Positions 1 to 9,042 of a DNA stretch of 16,059 nt are shown one piece after another. The first letter of the stretch is position 1, and every line of letters starts with the position of its first letter. The stretch is taken from contig JAEEML010000062.1 in NCBI GenBank assembly GCA_016283195.1, positions 1 through 16,059 of the forward strand. The letters run 5' to 3'. Origin of the DNA: Deltaproteobacteria bacterium (GTDB lineage Bacteria > JAEEML01). The notes beneath the pieces are model-generated. The model was given only the letters and a program-made list of their open reading frames with translations, did no database searches and had not been told where the DNA came from. A program made the translations under genes and the position numbers.

Positions 1-2
1 AC

Positions 3-542
3 GGCGTGGCCGGTTTTGGCATTTTTAGCAGTGAGCCTTATACCCAGCCCAACTGGCGGCGCAAAGATAATACCAACCTCTTTTATGCCGATCTTTTGAT
101 AAAATGTCTATTGGACCGCAAAAGCACCCAATGGCTAGCCGCCCGCGAAATGGAAGAGCGCTTTCCGCAGATTAACTGGCATAGCGGCCACTCCGGGGTA
201 TTGGTGCCGGCGGAAATCACCGAAGACCTTTTACTTTACATAATGTCGCGCCTTTTGCCCTTAAAAAAGCCGGACAAAATCGTGAGCTTTTACCCTGTGA
301 CCGACCAATATGGTCTCATAGATTTTTTTGCCTATGTACTGGCAGGCCTCTGCCCTCAATTTAAGGCGAAGATTATAAAGGCCGCTATGGAAGGCCAATA
401 TATACGCTATGAGAATTTTGCCCCCGGCGAAGATATTGATAATTCTTTAGTGGAGTTAGATAGCGAGGAACATCGGCCGCTGGAACTTAGTAATCCGGCT
501 ACACCAGAGGAGCTGGTGCACTTTTTTATTCCTATAGCTTAG
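3..542 (+). CDS. Hypothetical protein, probably 5'-truncated by the window edge
   Basis: I do not recognise this protein. The frame is open to the left edge of the window, so the visible GTG at base 6 may be internal. No Shine-Dalgarno can be judged there. About 179 residues are visible. They are soluble in character with no signal peptide or membrane segment, moderately aromatic (Trp, Tyr, Phe), and end in an acidic stretch. The TAG stop at 540-542 lies 17 bases before the ATG of the vWA/HExxH gene on the same strand, so the two are probably co-transcribed and may work together. vWA proteins of this kind often sit beside MoxR-like AAA ATPases, but no Walker motif is visible here. It could be the C-terminal part of a larger partner lying upstream. 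The coding call is confident; the function is unknown. Confidence 0.7.
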   Translation, partial: GVAGFGIFSSEPYTQPNWRRKDNTNLFYADLLIKCLLDRKSTQWLAAREMEERFPQINWHSGHSGVLVPAEITEDLLLYIMSRLLPLKKPDKIVSFYPVTDQYGLIDFFAYVLAGLCPQFKAKIIKAAMEGQYIRYENFAPGEDIDNSLVELDSEEHRPLELSNPATPEELVHFFIPIA

Positions 543-559
543 GCTGATTGGTTTCTTTT

Positions 560-2467
560 ATGGCCGAGGCAAGGGAGCGCTTAAGCGCCAGAGAACAGCT
601 GCTTTTGAATAAATTCCAAAGCGAGAAAAACCGCCGCTGCGAAGAAGCTTTTGTCCGCCTCTTTAGCGAAAAGAATACCCTGCGCCTCTTTTTTGTAAAC
701 GATGACGCCGCCCATACCGATGGCCAAAATATTATTCTCGACCCGGCTTACGGCTTTATCTTTTGCGATAAGAAATGCCTCCAAGAAACCCAAAAATTTT
801 TGGGTTGGGAAGATACTCTTTCCTCGGCGCCTTGGAATGCCCTAAAAATGGTCACCCGCGGCCTGGCTTTGCACGAGTGTTTACATATTTTGTACACCGA
901 TTTTCCCGGCCGGGAATTTAAGGATGCCGATTTTTTTACGAGCGGCGGCCAGAGCCACCACAACGAGCGACTGACTGTCTCGCATATCTCCAATATAATA
1001 GAAGACGCCTATATCGAAGCGGTAGCCGCCACTATTTACCCTAATATTGCCGGCTATCTCCTTTTTATCACCGTGGCCCACCCCTTAAGCCACCGCCTAA
1101 GCCAGAGCACTGCCGAGCGCAAGCTGCAAAATATCGCCCCGGCAGAGAAAACAGCCACTCTCATAGATTATCTGGAGTATGTAACCTCTTTTCTGCTGTA
1201 CCCCATGTTTGAGCCACCGCCTCTGACGGCGGAAATTGCCAAGTATGTAAAAAAAACCAAAGATCTCTTTTTAAGAGCCTCCATGCTGCCAAGCCCCGCC
1301 GAGCGCTATAATTATGCTAAGGAGATCTTTAAAATAATAAAACCGCTCATTCCCGAAGATAGCGATGAGCTTTTAGAGGAAAAACTTTTTAGCCGCTCTC
1401 TTCTCGGCAAAAACGCTTCCGGCGCCAATAATTTTCCCATGAGCTGCGCTGTGCGCTATGGACAAGCTCAGGAAGTTAAGCAGCCGATTTGGGCTCTTTT
1501 AGAGGGCCAAGAAGCGGAAAAGCTGGCCCGCTGGCGGAAAATCATTAGTCAGGAATTTCAAAGTGATTTAGACAACTTAAACGGACTTTGGGGCAAAAAA
1601 AAGGTCATCTGGCACGCGGCCAGCGCCTATGACACCGCGCCCATCCATAGAGGGATAAAAATAAAAGAAACGTGCCCAGCCATAAATATGAATATGCGCG
1701 CCGCTTACAATAATGTCTATGAGCGCTATCACCTGAGCATAAATACTTATAATACCCGCTTTTTGCAGCTCTTAAAGGCTAAAGTTACCGTGCGTGAGCG
1801 CCATTTTCTCTTTGGCGCCGGCCTGCGCTCCCAGGATTTCGGCGATGTCAAAAAGCGCTGGTGGTACCGCGACATCCCGGGGGTGGATATTCCCGATTTG
1901 GCAGTTCTTCTCCTCATCGACGGTAGCGGTTCCATGCAGGGGGCGCGGCGAAAATCAGCCATGGAAAGCGCGGTTATTTTGCATGAAGTCTTAAAGAAGC
2001 AAAAAATTCAGCATGCCATAGTCGAGCACCGCGCTGCTTTTGATAGGCCTGAGGTAGATATAAATATTCTGCTGGATTTTAGCGCTCGCGATGAGCAAAA
2101 ATATAACCTCATGCTCCTTGATGCTGCTAATAACACCCGCGACGCCCTGGCCCTTTTTTGGGCCGAGCGCTATATTAGTCAAAAAACTTTTTGCGAGCAC
2201 AAGCTCATAATTGTCCTCTCCGACGGTGAACCTTGTCATGATTACGACAATTACGTGCCGCCGATGAGCGTAAAAGATACTGCCGGCGCGGTAAAAAAGA
2301 TTAGCGCCCGCGGCACGGATATTATCGCCGTGGCTTTAGATAATACCGACGAGTACGACACTTATGAAGATTTGCGGGAGATTTACCCCAGCCTGGTGGC
2401 CTGTAGCGATCTCTTTCGGCTCACCGGCCAGCTTTTAAAAATAATTTCCAGGAAGTTAACAATTTAA
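560..2467 (+). CDS. HExxH-motif protein with C-terminal CobT/NorD-like vWA domain
   Basis: A protein of about 635 residues, cytoplasmic by appearance (no signal peptide). The N-terminal half carries an HExxH zinc-binding motif (HECLH, residues 105-109), followed by a NIIEDAYIE segment (about 145-153). That pairing is reminiscent of predicted metallopeptidase/vWA proteins of the DUF2201 type. The C-terminal 200 residues form a von Willebrand A domain. Its MIDAS residues are DGSGS (454-458), a Thr in NNTRDAL (T526) and the LSDGE segment (D555). The arrangement resembles CobT and NorD, where the vWA subunit works with a MoxR/CobS-type AAA ATPase to remodel a target. Peptidase activity is inferred only from the motif. 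ATG 560 is preferred; a TTG at 548 would add four residues. Neither has a strong ribosome site. It is convergent with the downstream lipoprotein, 19 bases away. Confidence 0.85.
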   Translation: MAEARERLSAREQLLLNKFQSEKNRRCEEAFVRLFSEKNTLRLFFVNDDAAHTDGQNIILDPAYGFIFCDKKCLQETQKFLGWEDTLSSAPWNALKMVTRGLALHECLHILYTDFPGREFKDADFFTSGGQSHHNERLTVSHISNIIEDAYIEAVAATIYPNIAGYLLFITVAHPLSHRLSQSTAERKLQNIAPAEKTATLIDYLEYVTSFLLYPMFEPPPLTAEIAKYVKKTKDLFLRASMLPSPAERYNYAKEIFKIIKPLIPEDSDELLEEKLFSRSLLGKNASGANNFPMSCAVRYGQAQEVKQPIWALLEGQEAEKLARWRKIISQEFQSDLDNLNGLWGKKKVIWHAASAYDTAPIHRGIKIKETCPAINMNMRAAYNNVYERYHLSINTYNTRFLQLLKAKVTVRERHFLFGAGLRSQDFGDVKKRWWYRDIPGVDIPDLAVLLLIDGSGSMQGARRKSAMESAVILHEVLKKQKIQHAIVEHRAAFDRPEVDINILLDFSARDEQKYNLMLLDAANNTRDALALFWAERYISQKTFCEHKLIIVLSDGEPCHDYDNYVPPMSVKDTAGAVKKISARGTDIIAVALDNTDEYDTYEDLREIYPSLVACSDLFRLTGQLLKIISRKLTI

Positions 2468-2486
2468 AGAAGAGAGTTTTGGGCTA

Positions 2487-3647
2487 TCAGGTAGCCGGCA
2501 CGCATTTGCCGCCTTCACACATTTCTTCATCGCCACAGGAAGTTCTGTACTCTTCAAAGAACTGGTAGGATGTTGTATCTTCAAAGTATTCTGAGTTTTC
2601 AAAAGCCGCATACCAATCAGCATTAGTATCAATAAAGTGCTTGCCGTCTTTGGTATCGAAACAAGCTTTGGTGATAACAATATCGTCACCGGAGCAAGCA
2701 TAAACATCATCGGCCGAGCTGCAGGGCTCTTCATTAGCAGCAATACAAACAACTTGATCTGCAAAAACATGGTGGCTAGCCGGGTTCCAATCATAGTCAT
2801 GTTTGCCACCAATAGCAAAACCGCCTTCGGAAATAAGAGAGCAAGCGAAGCCGGCACCGCAATTAAGCTCTTTAACTACACTAATAAGCTCACCTTCTTC
2901 GTCAAGTTCATCACCGCAGTAAATACCGGTAGCGCCATTGCAACGCGCCACAAAGAGGAAAGGATTACACTCCTCACCAACCTGAAGATTAAGGCCCTTA
3001 TCTTCATCGCTAACCACACATTTTCCTGCCTCAGAACTAATAGTGGCATCAGAGCAGAACTCTGTTCTTTCAATATAAACAAATTCGCTGCCGCCGATAT
3101 CGACACATTTCTTGGTACCACACTCTACCACGCCATATTCGTTACTACACCAAAATTCTTCAGCTTCATCCATCTCATTATCGTTTTGACAGGCATTGAC
3201 AGTACTATATGAAACAGCAATGGCATCTTGTGCTACGCCTTCAATATTAATACTTTTACAAGCCATATTGGCATCAAGGTCTTCCATAACAACAATTTTC
3301 TTGGTATCAGGGTCACAAACCAAGGGGTCAAAACCGTCGCACACCAGTTTGTGGGTAAACGGATTACAAGGATCGCCGACTTTGATTTTGCCTTCATCCT
3401 TATCGCTAATATCACTACTGGCATCGCTACTGGCATCGCTTACAGCATCACTAGTGCTATCTGTCGGTTTGGCATCGCTTTGAGCATCGTTATCACCTGG
3501 CTTGGTATCGGTTTTGTTATCAGCCGGCTTTTGCTCACTGTTGTTATTGTTGCTGTTGATGTTCTCAGGCCCCACCACAATACAGCCAGAGACTGGGAGA
3601 GCCACTATGAGGCTCAAAAAGAGGGTTCTTAATGCAAATCTTTTCAT
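2487..3647 (-). CDS. Cys-rich, Asp/Ser-linker lipoprotein (hypothetical)
   Basis: A secreted lipoprotein of 386 residues. The signal peptide is followed by a lipobox (LPVSGC), with Cys22 as the expected lipidated residue. Ile at +2 gives no inner-membrane retention signal by the E. coli rule. Residues about 31-88 are a low-complexity Asn/Asp/Ser/Lys linker with DASSD-type repeats, likely a flexible spacer from the membrane. The remainder is acidic and rich in cysteines. At least two related modules begin VGDPCNPF (90-97) and VGEECNPF (223-230), each followed by two further Cys at similar spacing. A third, degenerate Cys cluster ends the protein. The cysteines probably form disulfides outside the cytoplasm. 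The start ATG at 3647 has an AAAGGA-type ribosome site about 9 bases upstream. Function is unknown; an exposed binding or adhesion role is only a guess. Confidence 0.88.
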   Translation of the reverse strand: MKRFALRTLFLSLIVALPVSGCIVVGPENINSNNNNSEQKPADNKTDTKPGDNDAQSDAKPTDSTSDAVSDASSDASSDISDKDEGKIKVGDPCNPFTHKLVCDGFDPLVCDPDTKKIVVMEDLDANMACKSINIEGVAQDAIAVSYSTVNACQNDNEMDEAEEFWCSNEYGVVECGTKKCVDIGGSEFVYIERTEFCSDATISSEAGKCVVSDEDKGLNLQVGEECNPFLFVARCNGATGIYCGDELDEEGELISVVKELNCGAGFACSLISEGGFAIGGKHDYDWNPASHHVFADQVVCIAANEEPCSSADDVYACSGDDIVITKACFDTKDGKHFIDTNADWYAAFENSEYFEDTTSYQFFEEYRTSCGDEEMCEGGKCVPAT

Positions 3648-3698
3648 CTTTTTTTCCTTTCATACCGCTTGTAGCGGCTTAGGAGTTAGCTTTCTCTA

Positions 3699-3727
3699 AT
3701 CCTGTTTATAAAGCGAGTTCTTGTCAA
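3699..3727 (-). promoter_or_regulatory. Candidate sigma70-type promoter for the lipoprotein gene
   Basis: On the minus strand a perfect TTGACA (3727-3722) is followed after 17 bases by CAGGAT (3704-3699), a 3/6 match to the -10 consensus. It lies about 50 bases upstream of the lipoprotein ATG, in the 216-base divergent intergenic region. The -35 is strong and the -10 is weak, so the exact position is uncertain. Confidence 0.35.
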
Positions 3728-3863
3728 TTTTTTTTTTATAGCCTTCTAACTAGCGGTAATATATTTACTAAATTGCCAGCCGCTGTGTTATATAGCATAG
3801 GCGGGACAAGGGGCTAACGCGCTTTATGCCGCTACCGGTTTTTGGATTTTATAGGCAATTAGC

Positions 3864-5330
3864 ATGGATATGGCGAAATATTTGGCTCTCTACCTCGATG
3901 AAAGCCGCAATCACCTAAAAAAGCTAAAAAATATTCTGGAGAGCACCCTCACGCCAAGCGTCGCTGAAGTGCAGGAAATATTTAGGCTTTTGCATACTTT
4001 AAAAGGCATGTCGGCCTCTATGGGCTACCAGAGCATCGCCACTTTTGTCCACTCTCTCGAAAATAAGGTAATGCCGGTAAAAAACGGCGAACGCCCCTTT
4101 GATGAAAACTTACAAAAAGATCTTCTCCTGGGCTTAAGAGAGCTCTCCTGGAACTTTTCTCTGCTGGAGAAGGGGCGGCCGCTAACTCCGGCACTGCGCA
4201 TTCGCAGCGATGTTTTGGACGATCTCATAGATAACCTTGGCGAGCTCTTTGTTTCCAACCAAAGATTGCAAAATGCCCTCGCCCTGCGCGATTTAGATAA
4301 ACTCGGCGAATATGCCGCTCTGCTCTCCAGCGAGCTCCGCTACTTGCACGAACATATTATTTCCCTAAGGCTAACTCCCCTCTCCTTCCTCACCGACCGC
4401 CTGCCGGAAACAGCGCAAACTCTGGCTAGGAAAACCGGCAAAGAAGTTAAATTAATTATCAAAGGCGACGAGCAGGAAGTTGACAGGTCCATTTTAGAAG
4501 CCCTCGATGCGCCGCTTATCCACCTTTTGCGCAACGCTATAGACCACGGCCTCGAAAGCCCGGAAGAGCGAAAGAAGGCCGGCAAGGAACCATGCGGCCA
4601 GATTACTATAAGCGCAAAAATAAATAATAGCCGCCTAAGCCTCACTTTTAGCGACGACGGCCAAGGCATAGATGAGCAAAAAGTGCGCCAAAAAGCGCTG
4701 GCTGCCGGCCTAATCAGCGCCGGTGAGGCGGCGGAGATGAGTAAAGATAAGGCGCTCACGCTAATTTTTTCCTCCGGCCTCTCCACCAGCGAAAAAGTTA
4801 GCGATATTTCCGGCCGCGGTGTGGGGCTTGATGCGGTAAAAAAGCAGCTCGATTCTCTGGGCGGCCATTTGCAAGTGGCTTCGGAAGAGGGGCGCGGCAC
4901 GGCTTTTACCATCGACTTGCCTTCAGCTTTAACCTTAACTTCCGCCTTTATTATCAAATGCGGCGCCCACACTATGGCTGTCCCCATGTGGCAGCTCATC
5001 GGCAGCGCGGTTGTTGAAGAATCGTTTGTCGGGCCGGAGGGGCATTATATTAACTTCCGCGGCGCCATTATCCCTCTTTATTCCTTAGCTAAAATTTTAA
5101 ATATTCCTGCTCCTAAGCCCACCGCAATTCCACCGTTTGCCCTGGTAACCAGCAGCAAAAATTCGCCAGTGGCTCTCGCCATTGATAAGGTTGTAGCCAC
5201 GGAGGAACTGGTTATTAAGCCGCAAAACCGCCTGCTGGCTGCCCTGCCCTGGTGCGACGGCGTGGCATTATGTGGCAACGGCAGACCGGTCTTGGTACTC
5301 GATTTAACAAATATTGTTTCCCTATTGTAA
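3864..5330 (+). CDS. CheA-like hybrid-free histidine kinase (Hpt-dimerisation-HATPase-CheW)
   Basis: A chemotaxis-type histidine kinase of 488 residues, shorter than classical CheA (about 650). Domains in order: an N-terminal Hpt/P1 with phosphoacceptor box LLHTLKG (His44); a P3 dimerisation region (about 110-175); and a P4 ATPase with N box HLLRNAIDHGLE (about 220-231), G1 DDGQGID, an F-box-like LIFSSGLST and G2 GRGVGLD (317-323). A C-terminal P5 CheW-like domain (about 357-488) follows. P1 runs directly into P3, so the P2 domain that binds CheY/CheB is absent and no receiver is fused. No CheW, receptor, CheY or CheR/B gene lies nearby, so it is an orphan in this window and its partner is unknown. 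All catalytic motifs look intact. ATG 3864 is used; ATG 3870 is possible. It is divergent from the lipoprotein gene. Confidence 0.92.
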   Translation: MDMAKYLALYLDESRNHLKKLKNILESTLTPSVAEVQEIFRLLHTLKGMSASMGYQSIATFVHSLENKVMPVKNGERPFDENLQKDLLLGLRELSWNFSLLEKGRPLTPALRIRSDVLDDLIDNLGELFVSNQRLQNALALRDLDKLGEYAALLSSELRYLHEHIISLRLTPLSFLTDRLPETAQTLARKTGKEVKLIIKGDEQEVDRSILEALDAPLIHLLRNAIDHGLESPEERKKAGKEPCGQITISAKINNSRLSLTFSDDGQGIDEQKVRQKALAAGLISAGEAAEMSKDKALTLIFSSGLSTSEKVSDISGRGVGLDAVKKQLDSLGGHLQVASEEGRGTAFTIDLPSALTLTSAFIIKCGAHTMAVPMWQLIGSAVVEESFVGPEGHYINFRGAIIPLYSLAKILNIPAPKPTAIPPFALVTSSKNSPVALAIDKVVATEELVIKPQNRLLAALPWCDGVALCGNGRPVLVLDLTNIVSLL

Positions 5331-5391
5331 TTTTTTTGTTGAAATAATAAAATAAATATCATAGCTTGCCGGTCGGTTAGGAGGTTCTGTA

Positions 5392-6090
5392 ATGCAAACG
5401 AAAATCAGTTCTTCATTGGAAGATTATTTAGAAACTATTTACCTATTGCAGCGCGACCATGGTTTTGCCAGGGTCAAAGAGATTGCCGCTGCTCGTGATG
5501 TAAAAGCCGCTTCTGTCTCCGTAGCTTTAAGAAAGCTGGCTGAGGCTAAGCTGGTGCGCTATGAGCGGCGTGAATATATCAATCTTACGCCCGAGGGTGA
5601 AAAAACCGCCCGTTCGGTCTTTTCGCGCCATCGGCTTCTAAAGCGCTTTTTTTGCGAGGTGTTGCAAATGTCGCTGGACGGCGCCGATGAACAAGCCTGC
5701 GCTCTGGAGCACAGTTTAACCGATGAAGGCATGAACCGCCTGGTACGTTTTTTTGAATTTCTGGATAATTGCCCCTCAGTTGTTGAAGATTTTAAAAAAT
5801 GCCTAGAGCAGGAAAAGTGCCCCAATAAAGACAGCGCCGAGTGTAAAAATTGCAATTACACCAAAGAAAAGCACCGCTCGGTTGCCGGTCTTGATGCCGG
5901 CGAGCCGGCCATTGTCTCCAATATTAATGCCAGTGGCACCATGCGCCAACATCTCCTGGATATCGGCGTGTTGCCCGGTTCGCTCCTGGAAGTGGAAAAA
6001 CGCGGCAAAAACGGCAATATCACTATAAGGATTCACAAAACTTCCCTTACCGTATCCGCCGAGGAAGCGGAAGCCATTATCATCCGCTAA
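5392..6090 (+). CDS. DtxR/MntR-family metalloregulator with C-terminal FeoA domain
   Basis: A metal-dependent transcriptional repressor of 232 residues. Residues 1-65 form the winged-helix DNA-binding domain. Residues about 66-125 form the dimerisation domain with the family metal ligands: H80, and C103-E106-H107 in CALEH. The N-terminal EDYLE supplies Asp11 and Glu14, as in MntR. The C-terminal 75 residues are a FeoA/SH3-like domain (SGTMRQHLLDIGVLPGS core). Between them lies a short Cys-rich linker with five Cys (127, 137, 143, 151, 154), a plausible extra metal or redox site. Family members repress iron or manganese uptake genes when metal is bound. No feoB or other transporter lies in the window, so the target is not shown. 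An AGGAGG site (5379-5384) lies 7 bases before the ATG. It is preceded by an AT-rich region after cheA. Confidence 0.92.
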   Translation: MQTKISSSLEDYLETIYLLQRDHGFARVKEIAAARDVKAASVSVALRKLAEAKLVRYERREYINLTPEGEKTARSVFSRHRLLKRFFCEVLQMSLDGADEQACALEHSLTDEGMNRLVRFFEFLDNCPSVVEDFKKCLEQEKCPNKDSAECKNCNYTKEKHRSVAGLDAGEPAIVSNINASGTMRQHLLDIGVLPGSLLEVEKRGKNGNITIRIHKTSLTVSAEEAEAIIIR

Positions 6091-6140
6091 TTAACAGTAG
6101 CCGACAAATCTACATCCCGGCCATTTCTGGCCATTCTGAA

Positions 6141-6227
6141 GAGGCACAAAATTTTGCATTGTAGAGGCACAAAATTTTGCGCCTCTACAATTGGAATATT
6201 TGCCTTTTCAATTAGGATATTTGCCTT
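6141..6227. repeat. Palindromic and direct repeat block between convergent genes
   Basis: The block has three parts. A 17-base direct repeat (GAGGCACAAAATTTTGC) occurs at 6141-6157 and 6164-6180. The second copy is embedded in a 32-base inverted repeat at 6159-6190, with arms TTGTAGAGGC / GCCTCTACAA around a self-complementary CAAAATTTTG core. A second pair of near-identical 17-mers (two mismatches) follows at 6190-6206 and 6211-6227, the last entering the stop codon of the FHA gene. No T-run follows the hairpin on the plus strand, so it is not a canonical terminator. It could still act as a bidirectional transcription end or be a small dispersed (REP/MITE-like) repeat. Confidence 0.7.
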
Positions 6228-7314
6228 ACACCGCCACGGTAGAATGCAAACGACCTAAAAGATCAAGATATTCCACCTGTTTAGCATATATGCCAGGAGT
6301 TTTACTGAGGAGCACCAAACAGCCGCCATTGCTAAAGGGAATAATGGCTCTGGCTGCCACTACCATGGTAGTGAGTTCCAGGCGATCGGCCGGGCTGTCA
6401 AAAACTACTGTGCGCCGCGGATCGCCCTCGCGGGCTATGTGGGAATGTTCCTGTTTGGCCAGCTTTATACCTTGATGATGTGTCAAAAAGCGGAAGCGCC
6501 CGTCACCGGAGGGAATAGCAATGAAAGCGGCATCAAAAGGCACCACTTTGGGCAGCACTTTAAAGAGGATAGCCGCCGGGTTTTCATTGGGATCTCTAGT
6601 TAAATACCTAAGTGCCAAGTGAAAAAGAATAGCCAGTTGGCGGCGTTCCTGTTCAACTTTGGCCAATTTACCGGCTCTATCGGCACTCTCGGAGCTGTAA
6701 TCAGGCGAGCTGAGATTCATATTAACCAGCGTTGGCCGGCTGGCCAGAGGCTGCATATCACTGCCCTGCTCGGCCGGGGCAGCTTCACGCGGCACAGCTT
6801 CCATGCGGGTCTCCGGCAGAGACGAGGCCGGAGCCTGGGGGGCAGCCGCCGCAGCCGGTTCATCCTTGATAGCCAGAGTAAAACGCACCTGCGAAAAAAG
6901 GATGATATCCTGATTTTGCAAAGAATAATGCTGCTCTGGAGTAAGGCGGGAGCCACCAAGCGAAGTACCGTTGGCACTACCTAAATCCCAAAGTTCCACA
7001 CCGCCATCGGGCTTTATTTCAATAGCTGCATGCTGCCGGGAAATACCGCCGTAATTTATACAAATATCGGAATTTTTCCCTCTCCCGATGATGTTAACAC
7101 CGGGTTTTAAGCGAAAACATTCACGGCAATGCTCTGAAGTACCGATGAGCTCCACCACGGCATTGCCGGCAGCAATAGCCGGATTAGAACCCGGATTAGA
7201 AGGAGGAGGAGGAGGCATATCACTCCAATTGCTCCAACCACTATTTGAATTACTGGGCGCCGCGCCCCAAGGGTCAGCACCGCTTCCATTCATTTCTATA
7301 TTGTGATTCTCCAC
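6226..7314 (-). CDS. FHA-domain protein with C-terminal GAF-like domain
   Basis: A cytoplasmic signalling protein of about 362 residues. A Gly/Ser/Asn/Pro-rich N-terminus (with PPPPP) leads to an FHA domain at about 54-150. Its phosphothreonine-binding residues are GRG (77-79), ISRQH (Ser92, Arg93, His95) and SANGT (Asn115). An Ala/Pro-rich linker (about 150-215) follows, then a C-terminal segment resembling a GAF domain, starting with a helix (KVEQERRQLAILFHLAL). FHA domains bind phosphothreonine partners, usually from Ser/Thr kinase pathways; no such kinase is in the window. GTG 7314 is chosen because GAGG lies 5 bases upstream. ATG 7293 and TTG 7344 are alternatives lacking good ribosome sites. 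It is convergent with the DtxR-FeoA gene. Confidence 0.87.
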   Translation of the reverse strand: MENHNIEMNGSGADPWGAAPSNSNSGWSNWSDMPPPPPSNPGSNPAIAAGNAVVELIGTSEHCRECFRLKPGVNIIGRGKNSDICINYGGISRQHAAIEIKPDGGVELWDLGSANGTSLGGSRLTPEQHYSLQNQDIILFSQVRFTLAIKDEPAAAAAPQAPASSLPETRMEAVPREAAPAEQGSDMQPLASRPTLVNMNLSSPDYSSESADRAGKLAKVEQERRQLAILFHLALRYLTRDPNENPAAILFKVLPKVVPFDAAFIAIPSGDGRFRFLTHHQGIKLAKQEHSHIAREGDPRRTVVFDSPADRLELTTMVVAARAIIPFSNGGCLVLLSKTPGIYAKQVEYLDLLGRLHSTVAV

Positions 7315-7319
7315 ATTAA

Positions 7320-7323
7320 CCTC
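7320..7323 (-). promoter_or_regulatory. Ribosome binding site deciding the FHA gene start
   Basis: GAGG on the minus strand sits 5 bases before GTG 7314. The in-frame ATG at 7293 has only a distant GGAG (about 15 bases), and TTG 7344 has none. This favours the GTG start. Confidence 0.5.
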
Positions 7324-7421
7324 ACCAGAGTAGAACTCACACAATAGGGGAAGCTATCATATAGCTGCGCATTTGCCAACAGAGACGCGAATTTTTTTTT
7401 ACCATTTTTTAAAAAAAGTTG

Positions 7422-7450
7422 TTGACCTTAAGAAAGAGCTCTGCTAGTAA
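7422..7450 (+). promoter_or_regulatory. Sigma70-type promoter for tRNA-Cys
   Basis: TTGACC (7422-7427), a 17-base spacer, then TAGTAA (7445-7450), ending 14 bases before the tRNA 5' end. The strong -35, ideal spacing and position make this the likely promoter of the tRNA and perhaps of rpmE and prfA downstream. Confidence 0.6.
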
Positions 7451-7464
7451 GTCCAAACCAGTGG

Positions 7465-7540
7465 GGCGTGATACCCAAGTGGCTAAGGGAACGGTCTGCA
7501 AAACCGTGACTCACCGGTTCGAGTCCGGTTCACGCCTCCA
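7465..7540 (+). tRNA. tRNA-Cys (anticodon GCA)
   Basis: A complete cloverleaf with encoded CCA. The acceptor GGCGTGA pairs with TCACGCC. The D stem is CCC/GGG. The anticodon stem ACGGT/ACCGT encloses loop CTGCAAA, with anticodon GCA at 7498-7500. The variable loop is five bases. The T stem ACCGG/CCGGT encloses TTCGAGT. The discriminator is T (7537), as expected for tRNA-Cys, followed by CCA (7538-7540). A run of seven T follows directly. Confidence 0.97.
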
Positions 7541-7582
7541 TTTTTTTATGTGCTGTAACACTAAGCTGTTGGGAGATATGCA

Positions 7583-7780
7583 ATGAAAGAAAATACTCAT
7601 CCTGATTATCCGGTTTGTACAATTAAATGCGCTTGCGGCAATGTCATTGAAACTCGCTCCACCAAGGGCGATTTCACCATTGATATTTGCGCTAAATGCC
7701 ACCCCTTCTATACCGGCAAACAAAAGCTCGTTGACAGCGCCGGTCGCGTTGAGCGTTTCAACAAGAAATACGGCCGTTAG
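7583..7780 (+). CDS. rpmE: 50S ribosomal protein bL31 (zinc-binding type)
   Basis: A 65-residue protein of the large ribosomal subunit. It carries the C+ (zinc-binding) signature: Cys16 and Cys18 (CAC) and Cys36/Cys39 (CAKC). The C-terminus ends with the usual FNKKYG-type basic tail, and the length is normal for bL31. GGGAG (7571-7575) lies 7 bases before the ATG. It sits between tRNA-Cys and prfA on the same strand; rpmE next to prfA is a common bacterial arrangement. C+ forms are usually expressed under zinc sufficiency. No C- paralogue is visible here. Confidence 0.96.
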   Translation: MKENTHPDYPVCTIKCACGNVIETRSTKGDFTIDICAKCHPFYTGKQKLVDSAGRVERFNKKYGR

Positions 7781-7839
7781 TTTTCCTTATTATTCTCTTT
7801 AGTTTTTTCTTCCCCCACAATTAAAAAAAGGTTCGTCAG

Positions 7840-8931
<1,092 letters not shown>

Positions 8932-9042
8932 TGATGGGGCACCGGGGCGTAAAGGTGTTTTGGGAAAACCTGCCAATAGCGATAACCAAATAAAAACAAA
9001 AAGAATAACAACAGCATAAAATTAGTTAATATTTACGCTCAG

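Noticed and set aside
2482-2496. Five-base-pair hairpin at the lipoprotein stop
   Set aside because: Too short and without a T-run on either strand; unlikely to be a terminator.
2637-3632. Plus-strand ORFs opposite the Cys-rich lipoprotein
   Set aside because: The minus-strand frame has a lipobox signal, repeated Cys modules and a ribosome site; the plus-strand frames show none of these.
3773-3801. Sigma70 promoter for the CheA-like gene (TTGCCA with CATAGG)
   Set aside because: The -10 matches only 3 of 6 positions and alternatives have wrong spacing; not strong enough to list.
4340-4999. Long antisense ORF (219 codons) opposite the CheA-like gene
   Set aside because: It is a shadow of a well-supported coding region, lacks a ribosome site and has low-complexity Ser/Arg-rich composition.
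8951-8971. Hairpin after prfA as an intrinsic terminator
   Set aside because: The stem is short and imperfect and no T-run follows on the plus strand.
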